From Clostridium paridis (lineage in GTDB: Bacteria; Bacillota; Clostridia; Clostridiales; Clostridiaceae), in the NCBI RefSeq assembly GCF_016765615.1, contig NZ_JAESWA010000019.1, positions 1 through 64,000 on the forward strand: DNA of 64,000 nt, written 5' to 3'. A program made the translations under genes and the position numbers. Under the pieces are notes generated by a model. The model saw nothing but the letters and a program-made list of their open reading frames with translations, did not search any database and was not told the origin of the DNA. Positions 27,880 to 35,717 of this stretch are shown one piece after another. How positions within the stretch are numbered: the stretch's first letter is position 1; each line of letters starts with the position of its first letter.

Positions 27880-28899
27880 ATGAATAATCTTCATAATATA
27901 AGTTGGTATGCAAGCAAAATAATTCCTGAGTTACCTAAGAAGGTATTTAAGACTTCTCCCACTAGACTATTGGGAGGGCTTGCATATTTAATAGTTATAA
28001 TAACAGGAATATTAATTATAGCTTTAACAAAAATGAATTTAATCAGTAATTTTATTATATCAATTGCACTAGGATTTAGTTTTGCAGCAATGGGTTTTTT
28101 AGGTCATGAAATTCTTCATGGTTCGGTAGTTAAAACTTCTTGGCTTAAAAACTTTTTAGGCGCCGTTGCTTTTTTCCCTCTTAGCGTAGGGCCTAAGCTT
28201 TGGGTAAAGTGGCATAACATGAATCATCATGCCTATACTCAAAACGAAGAAAAGGATCCAGATGCGTGGATGAGTTTAGAGAAGTATTTAAAAAGACCAT
28301 TTATAGTATTAATATATAAAATTCCATTGCAATTGAGATCTCTTGTTAGCTTTATATCACTAAGCATTACTTTTACGATTCATTCAACAAGAATGTTTGT
28401 AGAATATATTCTAGATATTAAAGAAAAAGGAAAGTTGACACTTTGGGCACAATTCATAGTACCTTGGACAGTCTGGATTGGATTATTGCTTTATGTAGGA
28501 ATCACTAAGTGGACCTTTATATATTTAATACCTGTGTTAATAGGAAACTTTATAGTAATGGCATATATATCAACAAATCATAGATTAAATCCGCTAGTAG
28601 AGATAAATGATCCTTTAATCAATAGTTTATCTGTAAGGGTTCCTAAATGGATTGATATTTTACACTTTAATTTTTCCTATCATACAGAGCACCACCTATT
28701 TCCAAGAGTGAATCCTAAATACTATCCATTAATTAAACAACATATAATTAAACACTGGCCTGAAAGATATAATGAAATGAGTTTGTTTTCAGCACTAATC
28801 TCACTCTGGAAAACTCCTAGGATATATTATAAAGAAGTCAATCTTATAGATCCAGAGAAAGGCAGAGTATACAACACCTTATATAAAGAATTAAAGTAG
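27880..28899 (+). CDS. Membrane fatty-acid desaturase (di-iron)
   Basis: Integral membrane di-iron desaturase of 339 residues. The three histidine boxes are present: HEILHG (about 85), HNMNHH (about 111) and HTEHH (about 268). Four to six membrane helices lie between them. The family introduces double bonds into acyl chains and needs O2 and an electron donor, unusual in a genome that otherwise looks like that of an anaerobe. I choose ATG 27880 (GAGGTG eight bases upstream) over ATG 27874. Its 3' end overlaps the convergent YhhN-family gene by nine bases. Confidence 0.9.
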   Translation: MNNLHNISWYASKIIPELPKKVFKTSPTRLLGGLAYLIVIITGILIIALTKMNLISNFIISIALGFSFAAMGFLGHEILHGSVVKTSWLKNFLGAVAFFPLSVGPKLWVKWHNMNHHAYTQNEEKDPDAWMSLEKYLKRPFIVLIYKIPLQLRSLVSFISLSITFTIHSTRMFVEYILDIKEKGKLTLWAQFIVPWTVWIGLLLYVGITKWTFIYLIPVLIGNFIVMAYISTNHRLNPLVEINDPLINSLSVRVPKWIDILHFNFSYHTEHHLFPRVNPKYYPLIKQHIIKHWPERYNEMSLFSALISLWKTPRIYYKEVNLIDPEKGRVYNTLYKELK

Positions 28900-29577
28900 T
28901 CTTTCTAAGTAGCTAGGTTTAAATCCGCTAAGGGTAAGCAGTAATTGTGATGGAAAATAAAAAAGCCAAATTAGAAAGCCAAATGGAATAAAGTTTATAT
29001 TAGTAAAATTAAAGTTAGAACTTAAGTTATACAGAGCGACATTAATATCGCATAAACAAAATAAGAGCATTCCCCAAAAAATTATACGATGATATTTGTA
29101 TTTCTTTGAGGCTATTATCAAATTTGTTAGCAGTAATATTCCGTAATATAGTGCAATTATAAATAGACTTAGATTACTGAGCCTATAAGAAAATACTATA
29201 AATATTGGAATCAAAAACAATGATATTATGATTGAAATAAGTATTAAGGATTTTTTAGTTAAACATCTAAATAAATACGAGTACTGAACTAATATAAAAA
29301 AGAATACTCCTAAAAAAAGTTTGCCAGAAAGAACAAGGAATAAATCAGCTAAAAGTGTAAAAAACCTAGCAGATTGCATTAATAAAAGATCCCTTTTATT
29401 AATGCAATCATTTCCTATAAATAAACTTAAGACAAAGCAAAGCAATATTGTAGAATATTTTAAGCAAATAGAAACATAATTATAAGAATCCCTATTATAT
29501 ACGTCCATTAATAGGAATAAAAAATATAGGATAAAATTTATATAAATAAATAACTTCACAAGTGATTTTTTAGTCAT
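28891..29577 (-). CDS. YhhN/TMEM86-like membrane protein (possible lysoplasmalogenase)
   Basis: Protein of 228 residues, almost entirely hydrophobic, with about eight helices. Helix segments containing LLADLFLVLSGKLFLGVFFF and FCLCDINVALYNL match the two conserved aspartate sites of the YhhN/TMEM86 family, whose animal members cleave the vinyl-ether bond of lysoplasmalogens. Clostridia make plasmalogens, so this is plausible, but the match is by motif only. It is convergent with and overlaps the desaturase by nine bases. Confidence 0.65.
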   Translation of the reverse strand: MTKKSLVKLFIYINFILYFLFLLMDVYNRDSYNYVSICLKYSTILLCFVLSLFIGNDCINKRDLLLMQSARFFTLLADLFLVLSGKLFLGVFFFILVQYSYLFRCLTKKSLILISIIISLFLIPIFIVFSYRLSNLSLFIIALYYGILLLTNLIIASKKYKYHRIIFWGMLLFCLCDINVALYNLSSNFNFTNINFIPFGFLIWLFYFPSQLLLTLSGFKPSYLERLL

Positions 29578-29659
29578 AATGTTAGCCCCTTATGAACAAA
29601 ATATAAATATAAATAATATAATGTACAGATATAGAAATTTTATGTTTTTAAATATATTG

Positions 29660-29688
29660 TTGATATATCTAAAATTTTACAGTATAAT
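29660..29688 (+). promoter_or_regulatory. Sigma-A promoter of the ABC-F leader
   Basis: TTGATA (29660-29665), 17-base spacer, TATAAT (29683-29688), a perfect -10. Confidence 0.8.
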
Positions 29689-29719
29689 ACTAGTAAATAT
29701 ATCAAAAGGAGGATAGAAA

Positions 29720-29836
29720 ATGAATAATTGCTATGTTGATAGAATGAACAAAATTAGAGCAATATCTGTAAGAATTTCAGCAAATTCTTTATTTAACGGG
29801 ATAAGTGCGTCTAAAATTGTATATTTTCAACATTAA
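29720..29836 (+). CDS. 38-residue leader peptide upstream of the ABC-F gene
   Basis: ATG at 29720 with AAAGGAGG upstream, 38 codons, TAA ending at 29836; the peptide begins MNNCYVDRMNKIRAISVRIS. It starts about 25 bases after the predicted transcript start and ends 50 bases before the first terminator hairpin. The position, strong ribosome site and lack of similarity to any family I know suggest a sensor ORF: ribosome stalling on it by a drug would alter downstream folding. Confidence 0.65.
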   Translation: MNNCYVDRMNKIRAISVRISANSLFNGISASKIVYFQH

Positions 29837-29886
29837 GCAAGTAATTCATCTATTACCAGATATATTAGATTAATAAGAAATGATAT

Positions 29887-29914
29887 CCGGGTAAGGTGGT
29901 CTTGCCCGGTTTTT
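29887..29914 (+). terminator. ABC-F leader terminator 1
   Basis: Nine-bp stem CCGGGTAAG (29887-29895) with CTTGCCCGG (29901-29909), loop GTGGT, then five T. Confidence 0.85.
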
Positions 29915-29922
29915 ATATGGTT

Positions 29923-29952
29923 AAAAGTATATGGCTTAGTATATACTTTTTT
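29923..29952 (+). terminator. ABC-F leader terminator 2
   Basis: Ten-bp stem AAAAGTATAT (29923-29932) and ATATACTTTT (29941-29950), then further T. A+T-rich, so weaker. Confidence 0.6.
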
Positions 29953-29956
29953 ATGG

Positions 29957-29990
29957 AATCCTGGCAGGAGTTTACTTGTCCGGATTTTTT
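29957..29990 (+). terminator. ABC-F leader terminator 3
   Basis: AATCC (29957-29961) pairs with GGATT (29982-29986), continued after one mismatch by GGCAG with TTGTC (wobbles included), then six T. Confidence 0.6.
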
Positions 29991-30071
29991 GTTTTATATA
30001 AATAAAAACCTTTCTTAAAGCAATGATTCGGAAAGTAACACCTATATCTGATTTAGGAAAGGAAGAGAAAT

Positions 30072-31958
30072 ATGATAGAAATAGCGTTAAAAGATTTAGT
30101 GAAGTATTATGGAGCAAATTTAGTATTGGATTCAGTTAGCTTTGAGGTACACAAAGGAGAGAAAATAGGCTTAGTAGGAAGAAATGGAAGTGGAAAGAGT
30201 ACCATATTAGAAATAATATCAGGACATGAGAAAATTGATGGTGGAATCTTAAGCATTAGAAAAGGTGCAAAAGTAGGATATTTAAAGCAAATTCCAAGTT
30301 TTCCAGAAGAATATACAGGAAGAGATGCTTTGAATACAGCATTTATAGAAATAAATGAGCTGGAAGTTCATATAGCTGAGTTAGAAAAGAAAATGAGTAA
30401 TTCTAGTGAAAAGGAATTAGAAAAAGTATTTAAGCAGTATAGCGAAGTGCAACAGAGATATGAGCTCTTGGGGGGATATGATAAGGAAGAAAACCTAAAT
30501 AAGGTTACGCAGGGATTAAAAATAAATGAGAATATACTAAATCAACCTTTTAGTATATTAAGCGGAGGAGAGAAAACTACAGTAATGCTAGGCAAAATAC
30601 TATTAGAAAGCCCTGATATATTACTCTTAGATGAACCGACTAATCACTTAGATATGGAGTCGCTGGAATGGCTTGAGGGATATATAAACCAATATAGTGG
30701 AACCATTATTATAGTATCTCATGATAGATACTTTTTAGATAAGGTTGCAACTAGTATAGTAGAGCTGGAGGACTTTAAAAGTACTACCTACCAAGGAAAC
30801 TATTCTTCTTATGTAAAAAAGAAAGATGAAGATTTACTATTGCAATATCAAGCATATAGAGATCAGCAAAAAAAGATAGACCAAATGGAAAAGTCTATAA
30901 AGAATTTAAGGGATTGGGCTATCAGAGGGGATAATGGAAAGTTCTTTAGGAGAGCTGCTAGTATGCAGAAAAGATTAGATAAAATGGATAAAGTTAATAA
31001 GCCTAATTTAAATAAGAAAAATATTAAGCTTAATTTGATGCTAGAAGAAAGATCTGGAGAAGAGGTAATTAAAGTTAAGGAGGCTACAAAAACCTTTGGG
31101 AATAAAGAACTATTTATTAATGGAGAATTTAATATTTCATATGGAGAAAAAGTTGCGTTAATTGGTGCTAATGGATGTGGGAAATCAACCTTTTTAAAAA
31201 TCTTATTAGGATATGAGAATATCGATAACGGAATAATAAAACTAGGTGAAAGTGTTAGAATAGCTTATTTGCCTCAAAATATTGAATTTAATAATGAGAA
31301 TACCACCATACTAGAGTGCTTTAGAGAAGACATTCAGATACTAGAAGGAAAGGCAAGAGAATATCTAGCGAAGTTCATGTTTTTTGGAGAGAGTGTTTAT
31401 AAAAAGGTAGGTAGCTTATCTGGAGGAGAAAAAACTAGATTAATGCTAAGCAAACTCCTATTTAATGATGTGAATCTATTAATATTAGATGAGCCTACAA
31501 ATCATTTAGATATAGATTCAATAGAAACCTTAGAAGAGGCTCTAGAAGATTTTCAAGGGACAATATTTTTTATATCCCATGATAGATATTTTATAAATAA
31601 AATTAGCAACAGGATTGTTGAACTTAGTGATAAACAGTTTGTTAGCTATGAAGGAGACTTCGATTATTACAAGGTAAAAAAAGATGAAAGCCTAAGAAAA
31701 ATAAGTCAAGAACCTGTTAAGAAAAAGGAACCTATAAAAAAACCTGAAAAGATAAAAGAGAGAACTCCAAGCAAGAGACAGATAGACGAGTTGGAGAATA
31801 ATATAAATGATATTGAGAGGGAAATAACAGATGTAGATGCTAGAATGAGTTTGCTTGGAAGTGATTATGAAGAGCTTAATAAATGGCTTTTTATAAAGGG
31901 AAATTTACAGGAAAAATTAGATATGCTTCTAGAGAAGTGGATAAAGATAACTGAATAA
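30072..31958 (+). CDS. ABC-F family ATPase, possible ribosome-protection protein
   Basis: Soluble tandem ATPase of 628 residues with no membrane helices. Domain 1: GRNGSGKST, LSGGEKTTVML, ILLLDEPTNHLD. Linker: about residues 240-320, basic (LRDWAIRGDNGKFFRRAASM). Domain 2: GANGCGKST, LSGGEKTRLML, LLILDEPTNHLD. A Lys/Glu-rich coiled C-terminal extension occupies about 545-628. ABC-F proteins act in the ribosomal E site; some rescue stalled ribosomes and others dislodge antibiotics. Length and C-terminal coil resemble YdiF/YfmR housekeeping members, but the attenuator leader with a leader peptide is typical of drug-induced resistance members. Confidence 0.92.
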   Translation: MIEIALKDLVKYYGANLVLDSVSFEVHKGEKIGLVGRNGSGKSTILEIISGHEKIDGGILSIRKGAKVGYLKQIPSFPEEYTGRDALNTAFIEINELEVHIAELEKKMSNSSEKELEKVFKQYSEVQQRYELLGGYDKEENLNKVTQGLKINENILNQPFSILSGGEKTTVMLGKILLESPDILLLDEPTNHLDMESLEWLEGYINQYSGTIIIVSHDRYFLDKVATSIVELEDFKSTTYQGNYSSYVKKKDEDLLLQYQAYRDQQKKIDQMEKSIKNLRDWAIRGDNGKFFRRAASMQKRLDKMDKVNKPNLNKKNIKLNLMLEERSGEEVIKVKEATKTFGNKELFINGEFNISYGEKVALIGANGCGKSTFLKILLGYENIDNGIIKLGESVRIAYLPQNIEFNNENTTILECFREDIQILEGKAREYLAKFMFFGESVYKKVGSLSGGEKTRLMLSKLLFNDVNLLILDEPTNHLDIDSIETLEEALEDFQGTIFFISHDRYFINKISNRIVELSDKQFVSYEGDFDYYKVKKDESLRKISQEPVKKKEPIKKPEKIKERTPSKRQIDELENNINDIEREITDVDARMSLLGSDYEELNKWLFIKGNLQEKLDMLLEKWIKITE

Positions 31959-31969
31959 GTCGAATTAGA

Positions 31970-31984
31970 TGATAATAATTATCA
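31970..31984 (+). promoter_or_regulatory. Perfect 7-1-7 Fur box upstream of the ribD/ribBA pair
   Basis: TGATAATAATTATCA is an exact palindromic match to the Fur consensus TGATAATNATTATCA. It ends six bases before the -35 element, so bound Fur could block RNA polymerase under iron-replete conditions. Confidence 0.75.
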
Positions 31985-31990
31985 AATAAC

Positions 31991-32019
31991 TTGACAGCGA
32001 AATTTTCATGTGCTACATT
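31991..32019 (+). promoter_or_regulatory. Sigma-A promoter of the ribD/ribBA pair
   Basis: TTGACA (31991-31996), 17-base spacer, TACATT (32014-32019) with an extended TG at 32011-32012. No FMN riboswitch lies between it and the start codon at 32066. Confidence 0.75.
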
Positions 32020-32065
32020 AAGTAAAATATTAGTGAATTTTTGAATTCTTTGGGGGGATAAAATC

Positions 32066-33121
32066 ATGAAGGAATTCTATATGAAAAGAGCTATTGAACT
32101 TGCAGAAAAAGCTGTAGGTTTTGTAAATCCAGATCCATTAGTTGGAGTTGTATTAGTAAAAGATAATAGAGTAATAGGTGAAGGATATCACAAAGAATAT
32201 GGAGCCCCATCAGCAATAGAAGAAATGTTATCTACTATAAAAGAAGATATATATGGATCAGAATTATATATAAACCTTGAACCAGAGTTTGATATAATAG
32301 TTAATAGTGGAATAAAAAAATTATATATTGGAATGTTAAATCCTGATAAGACTAAAAGTAATATAGAAAAGTTTATATCAAGTGGTATTGAAGTTAATGT
32401 CGGTATACTAAAGGAAGAATGTGAAGAGTTAAATGAAATCTATAAGCATTATACTTTGTTTAAAACACCTTTTGTGTTTACGAAGTGGGCAATGACTTTG
32501 GATGGGAAGCTAGCAACTAAAACAGGAGATTCTAAATGGATAAGTGGAGAAGAAAGTTTGAGATTTGTCCATCATTTAAGACAAAGAGTTGCGGCAATTA
32601 TGGTAGGAGAAAATACCGTGAGGCAGGACAATCCTATGCTTACTACAAGATTAGAAGGTGTTCAGATATCAAATCCTTTAAGAGTAATTTTATCTAAGTA
32701 CGGGGATATATCTCCTGAAGCAAATGTCTTAAAGGTAGATAGTGATACTAAAACATTAATCATATCTTCAATTAATATTCCAGAAGATAAAGAAAAATTT
32801 TTAGTTAATAAAGGAGTACAGTTAATTAAGATAAAAGAAAAAAATAATAGAATAGAGTTTAAGGATATAGTTAAAGCTTTAGGAGAAATGAAAATTGATT
32901 CTCTCTATATTGAGGGTGGAAGCTCAGTATTGGCATCAGCATTTGAAAGTGGAATTGTAAACAAGGTGTATGCAGCAATAGCACCAAAGATTATTGGTGG
33001 GAAAGATGCTATAACTCCTGTTGGAGGAATTGGAATTGAAAGGATGAAGGATGCTATTGTATTAAAAAATGTTAAACATGAGATTGTAGGAAATGATGTT
33101 ATTTTTAAAGGATATATTTAG
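32066..33121 (+). CDS. ribD: RibD-like protein: degenerate deaminase domain, intact reductase domain
   Basis: 351 residues in RibD order: deaminase-like domain (1-135), then pyrimidine reductase (136-351). In active RibD the zinc site is HAE plus PCxxxGxTPPC. Here the HAE position reads SAI (49-51), and the Cys loop is replaced by LEPEFD (71-76) with about nine residues deleted, so the zinc ligands and the catalytic Glu are all missing. The reductase keeps FTKWAMTLDGKLATKTGDSKWIS and IEGGSSVLASAF (NADPH and substrate sites). Predicted activity: ribosylamino-to-ribitylamino reduction only. GGGGGG precedes the ATG. Domain state resembles plant PyrR. Confidence 0.88.
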   Translation: MKEFYMKRAIELAEKAVGFVNPDPLVGVVLVKDNRVIGEGYHKEYGAPSAIEEMLSTIKEDIYGSELYINLEPEFDIIVNSGIKKLYIGMLNPDKTKSNIEKFISSGIEVNVGILKEECEELNEIYKHYTLFKTPFVFTKWAMTLDGKLATKTGDSKWISGEESLRFVHHLRQRVAAIMVGENTVRQDNPMLTTRLEGVQISNPLRVILSKYGDISPEANVLKVDSDTKTLIISSINIPEDKEKFLVNKGVQLIKIKEKNNRIEFKDIVKALGEMKIDSLYIEGGSSVLASAFESGIVNKVYAAIAPKIIGGKDAITPVGGIGIERMKDAIVLKNVKHEIVGNDVIFKGYI

Positions 33122-33142
33122 GTGAATAAAAGGAGGAAAAAT

Positions 33143-34330
33143 ATGTTTACGAAGATTGAAGATGCAATAAAAGATATTAAAGAAGGTAAGTTAGTTATAG
33201 TAGTAGATGATGATAATAAAGAAAATACAGGGGTTTTAGTAGCTTCAGCAGAAAGAATTACAAAAGAAGTTTTGAACTTCATGATAAAAAATGGAGGAGG
33301 ACTTATTTCAGTCGCATTGACAGAAGAAAGACTTGAAGAGCTTAATTTGCCAGAAATAGCAGAAAAGACTCTTGAAAAGGGCAAAGGGGATTATACTTTG
33401 TCTATAGATTATGAAGAAGCAAAAAATGGAGTAGACGTTCAGGATAGAGTTTTAACTATTAAGAAGTTAATAGAACCAGGTATTAGTAGAAAGAATTTTA
33501 GGGTTCCTGGACATGTGTTTCCTATTAGAACCTTAAAAGGGGGAGTGCTTAAAAGAGCAGCAAGAGGTGAAGCTATAGTTGATTTAGCTACATTAGCTGG
33601 ATTAAATCCTTCTGGAGTAGTATGTGAAGTGTTAAATGATGAAGGTTCTTTAGCAAAATTATCTGAGCTGGTGGATCTATCTATAACTAATAACTTTAGT
33701 ATAATATCAATAGAGGATTTGATTGCATATAGAAGAGAGAGTGAGTGCTATGTTGTTAGAGAAGCAGAGGCTGGACTACCTACAGCTTATGGAAATTTCA
33801 AAATGGTTGGATTCGTTAATAAGTTAAATGGCGAACATCATGTAGCGCTAGTGAAAGGTGATATTAATGAAGCGGATGAGGTTCTTGTAAGGGTACACTC
33901 AGAATGCTTAACAGGAGATGCTTTTCATTCTTTAAAATGTGATTGTGGAGAACAATTGGCAGCAGCATTAGCAGCAATTGAAAAAGAAGGAAAAGGAGTA
34001 CTTTTATATTTAAGACAAGAAGGAAGAGGAATTGGTTTAATTAACAAGATTAAAGCTTATAAACTTCAAGAAGAGGGTATGGATACTGAGGAAGCTAATA
34101 TAGCATTAGGATTTCCAGCTGACATGAGAGATTACGGAATTGGTGCACAGATTTTAAGTGAATTAAAAGTAAGGAAAATAAGATTAATGACTAATAATCC
34201 TAAAAAGATTGTTGGACTTAAAGGTCATGGAATTAATATTGTAGAGAGAGTTCCATTAGTAATGGAGACAAATCTTCATAATGAAAGATATTTTAAAACT
34301 AAAAAAGAAAAAATGGGACATTTATATTAA
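33143..34330 (+). CDS. ribBA: RibBA-like protein: degenerate DHBP synthase domain, intact GTP cyclohydrolase II
   Basis: 395 residues. The N-terminal DHBP synthase domain (1-200) has lost key residues: the family RENEGD reads KENTGV (26-31), the TGISA substrate loop reads NGVDV (95-99), and GHTEA reads ARGEA (140-144), replacing the metal-binding His by Arg. The C-terminal GTP cyclohydrolase II (205-395) keeps zinc Cys 255, 266 and 268, RQEGRGIGL, and DYGIGAQIL with its Tyr. Predicted: GTP to 2,5-diamino-6-ribosylamino-pyrimidinone phosphate only. ATG 33143 has AGGAGG before it; a GTG at 33122 would precede that site. 21 bases after ribD. Confidence 0.9.
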   Translation: MFTKIEDAIKDIKEGKLVIVVDDDNKENTGVLVASAERITKEVLNFMIKNGGGLISVALTEERLEELNLPEIAEKTLEKGKGDYTLSIDYEEAKNGVDVQDRVLTIKKLIEPGISRKNFRVPGHVFPIRTLKGGVLKRAARGEAIVDLATLAGLNPSGVVCEVLNDEGSLAKLSELVDLSITNNFSIISIEDLIAYRRESECYVVREAEAGLPTAYGNFKMVGFVNKLNGEHHVALVKGDINEADEVLVRVHSECLTGDAFHSLKCDCGEQLAAALAAIEKEGKGVLLYLRQEGRGIGLINKIKAYKLQEEGMDTEEANIALGFPADMRDYGIGAQILSELKVRKIRLMTNNPKKIVGLKGHGINIVERVPLVMETNLHNERYFKTKKEKMGHLY

Positions 34331-34336
34331 TTTAAG

Positions 34337-34376
34337 AACCCAATAGCTTGCCTAGTTAACAAGCTATTGGGTTTTT
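34337..34376 (+). terminator. Terminator between ribBA and the isoprenoid synthase gene
   Basis: Perfect 14-bp stem AACCCAATAGCTTG (34337-34350) and CAAGCTATTGGGTT (34360-34373), then T. It ends one base before the convergent stop codon. Confidence 0.92.
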
Positions 34377-35624
34377 CTATTCCAGTAAGAACATAATAAT
34401 ATAATCTAAAGAATAATCAGTAAGAGACATATTTAATTTATTAAGTTTCTTCATTAGCTTATTTTTTAAATTCCTTGTATACCTTAGGGTGTAAGGTAAG
34501 AATTGTTCAATATATGAAATATAATCTTTAGAAAAAAAGTTTTTACTATCTGTAATTGCAAAAAGAATCATTAAAATACAGTTGTTTTTAATGAATGACT
34601 TTAAGAAACTACTATTTTTACTGCGAAAACAAGTAGAAGAGTCTATTATGTGAGTGGTTAAATTAATTAATTTGCTTACAATAGTATCAAGCGGGTACTT
34701 GCCAGATAGTTGAGACATTAGAGTCATGTGATTATTAACCAAATCATCTTTTAAATCTTGAAGATCATCGCAGAGTTGAAGAATAAATCCATATCCATAA
34801 GCAAATATTTCTTCTTCGTCCGATAGATTTCCATCAATTAAATAACCATCAGCTAATACCGATGAACCGCCTTTTTCAATAGATATATCTAAGATATCCA
34901 CTTCATAAGGAATGCTTTTATATCCTTGCTGCATTAAGCTCTTTTCTTGAGCATTTTGTATATATAGTAGAGAATTATAGACATTTGGATAACATTCTCT
35001 ATTATATTTAGCTTCAATTAAAGAAATAAGGTTAAATACTTGTTCTTCATGAGAAGAAGCTGGAGCAATCAACTCTCCCTCAAGCCGTTTGTAAAGGTTA
35101 GTATTAAAAGTCTTTTTGCTATGTATTGAGATAGTAGTATTATCAAGAAAGTTATCTGTATAAGGATAAAGAAGGCTGTAACCCAAAATAGCACTAGTAA
35201 ATTCAATCTTTTTGCCCAATACCTCTTGAAAAATATTAATTATCCAAACATTCCGCAGGGCTTGCCCGATATCGGTGAATGGCAAGGTTGAATCAAAGTA
35301 CTTACATTCCTTTATAAATCTACTTGTACTTATAAGAAAAGCATCTTTCATTTCTGAACTTATTCCACTAAAAAATATATTTTCTTTAAAGATAGTATCT
35401 ATATGGTTCTTAAAGTCATTTTTCCAAAGAACTTGGTTATCAGATTCCTTTGGAAAAGTTTGAAGCTTTTTTATCATGGTGTCTATCAATATATTTAAAT
35501 CTTTCTCGTTGAATTTTTTATCTGAATAACTATATTTTCTTAGGTCGATAAGCAAGTTAGTATCAGATTGCCACCAAAGTTTTCTGTAATATGAATTTAA
35601 AAAATCAATTTTGGTAGTTTTCAA
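34377..35624 (-). CDS. Divergent class-I isoprenoid synthase-like protein
   Basis: 415 residues, mostly helical, no signal peptide. Two Asp-rich, Mg-binding-type motifs are visible: PYTDNFLD (about 153-160) and LCDDLQDLKDD (about 285-295), spaced as in polyprenyl, squalene/phytoene and terpene synthases of the class-I fold. The Arg-rich chain-elongation signature of polyprenyl synthases is not evident, so it may be a terpene cyclase or head-to-head synthase, or a family of its own. It starts at a TTG with GGGGG 10 bases upstream. Divergent from the DUF116 gene (93 bases), suggesting joint function. Confidence 0.7.
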   Translation of the reverse strand: MKTTKIDFLNSYYRKLWWQSDTNLLIDLRKYSYSDKKFNEKDLNILIDTMIKKLQTFPKESDNQVLWKNDFKNHIDTIFKENIFFSGISSEMKDAFLISTSRFIKECKYFDSTLPFTDIGQALRNVWIINIFQEVLGKKIEFTSAILGYSLLYPYTDNFLDNTTISIHSKKTFNTNLYKRLEGELIAPASSHEEQVFNLISLIEAKYNRECYPNVYNSLLYIQNAQEKSLMQQGYKSIPYEVDILDISIEKGGSSVLADGYLIDGNLSDEEEIFAYGYGFILQLCDDLQDLKDDLVNNHMTLMSQLSGKYPLDTIVSKLINLTTHIIDSSTCFRSKNSSFLKSFIKNNCILMILFAITDSKNFFSKDYISYIEQFLPYTLRYTRNLKNKLMKKLNKLNMSLTDYSLDYIIMFLLE

Positions 35625-35717
35625 AATAAAGTATCCCCCAATGCATCTTTTTAGTTTACAATAATATTATATAGCAGATATGTAAAAAGGTGGTAAATAT
35701 TTTTAGTGGGTGAGGAT

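Larger units (their letters stand above)
29578..30071 (+). other. 494-base ABC-F leader region
   Basis: The gap holds, in order, a sigma-A promoter, a 38-codon leader ORF, three hairpins with T-runs and the ABC-F ribosome site, each listed separately. It is a transcription-attenuation leader rather than empty DNA. Confidence 0.75.

Noticed and set aside
28891-28899. Nine-base coding overlap of desaturase and YhhN genes as a frameshift sign
   Set aside because: Both proteins end naturally at family-like lengths; convergent overlap of this size is common.
29833-30117. 94-codon minus-strand frame across the ABC-F leader
   Set aside because: It runs through the three terminator hairpins and the ABC-F start, has no ribosome site and no recognisable protein character.
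31985-32065. FMN riboswitch before the ribD-like gene
   Set aside because: None of the conserved FMN-aptamer blocks are present, and the 107-base gap is too short to hold one.
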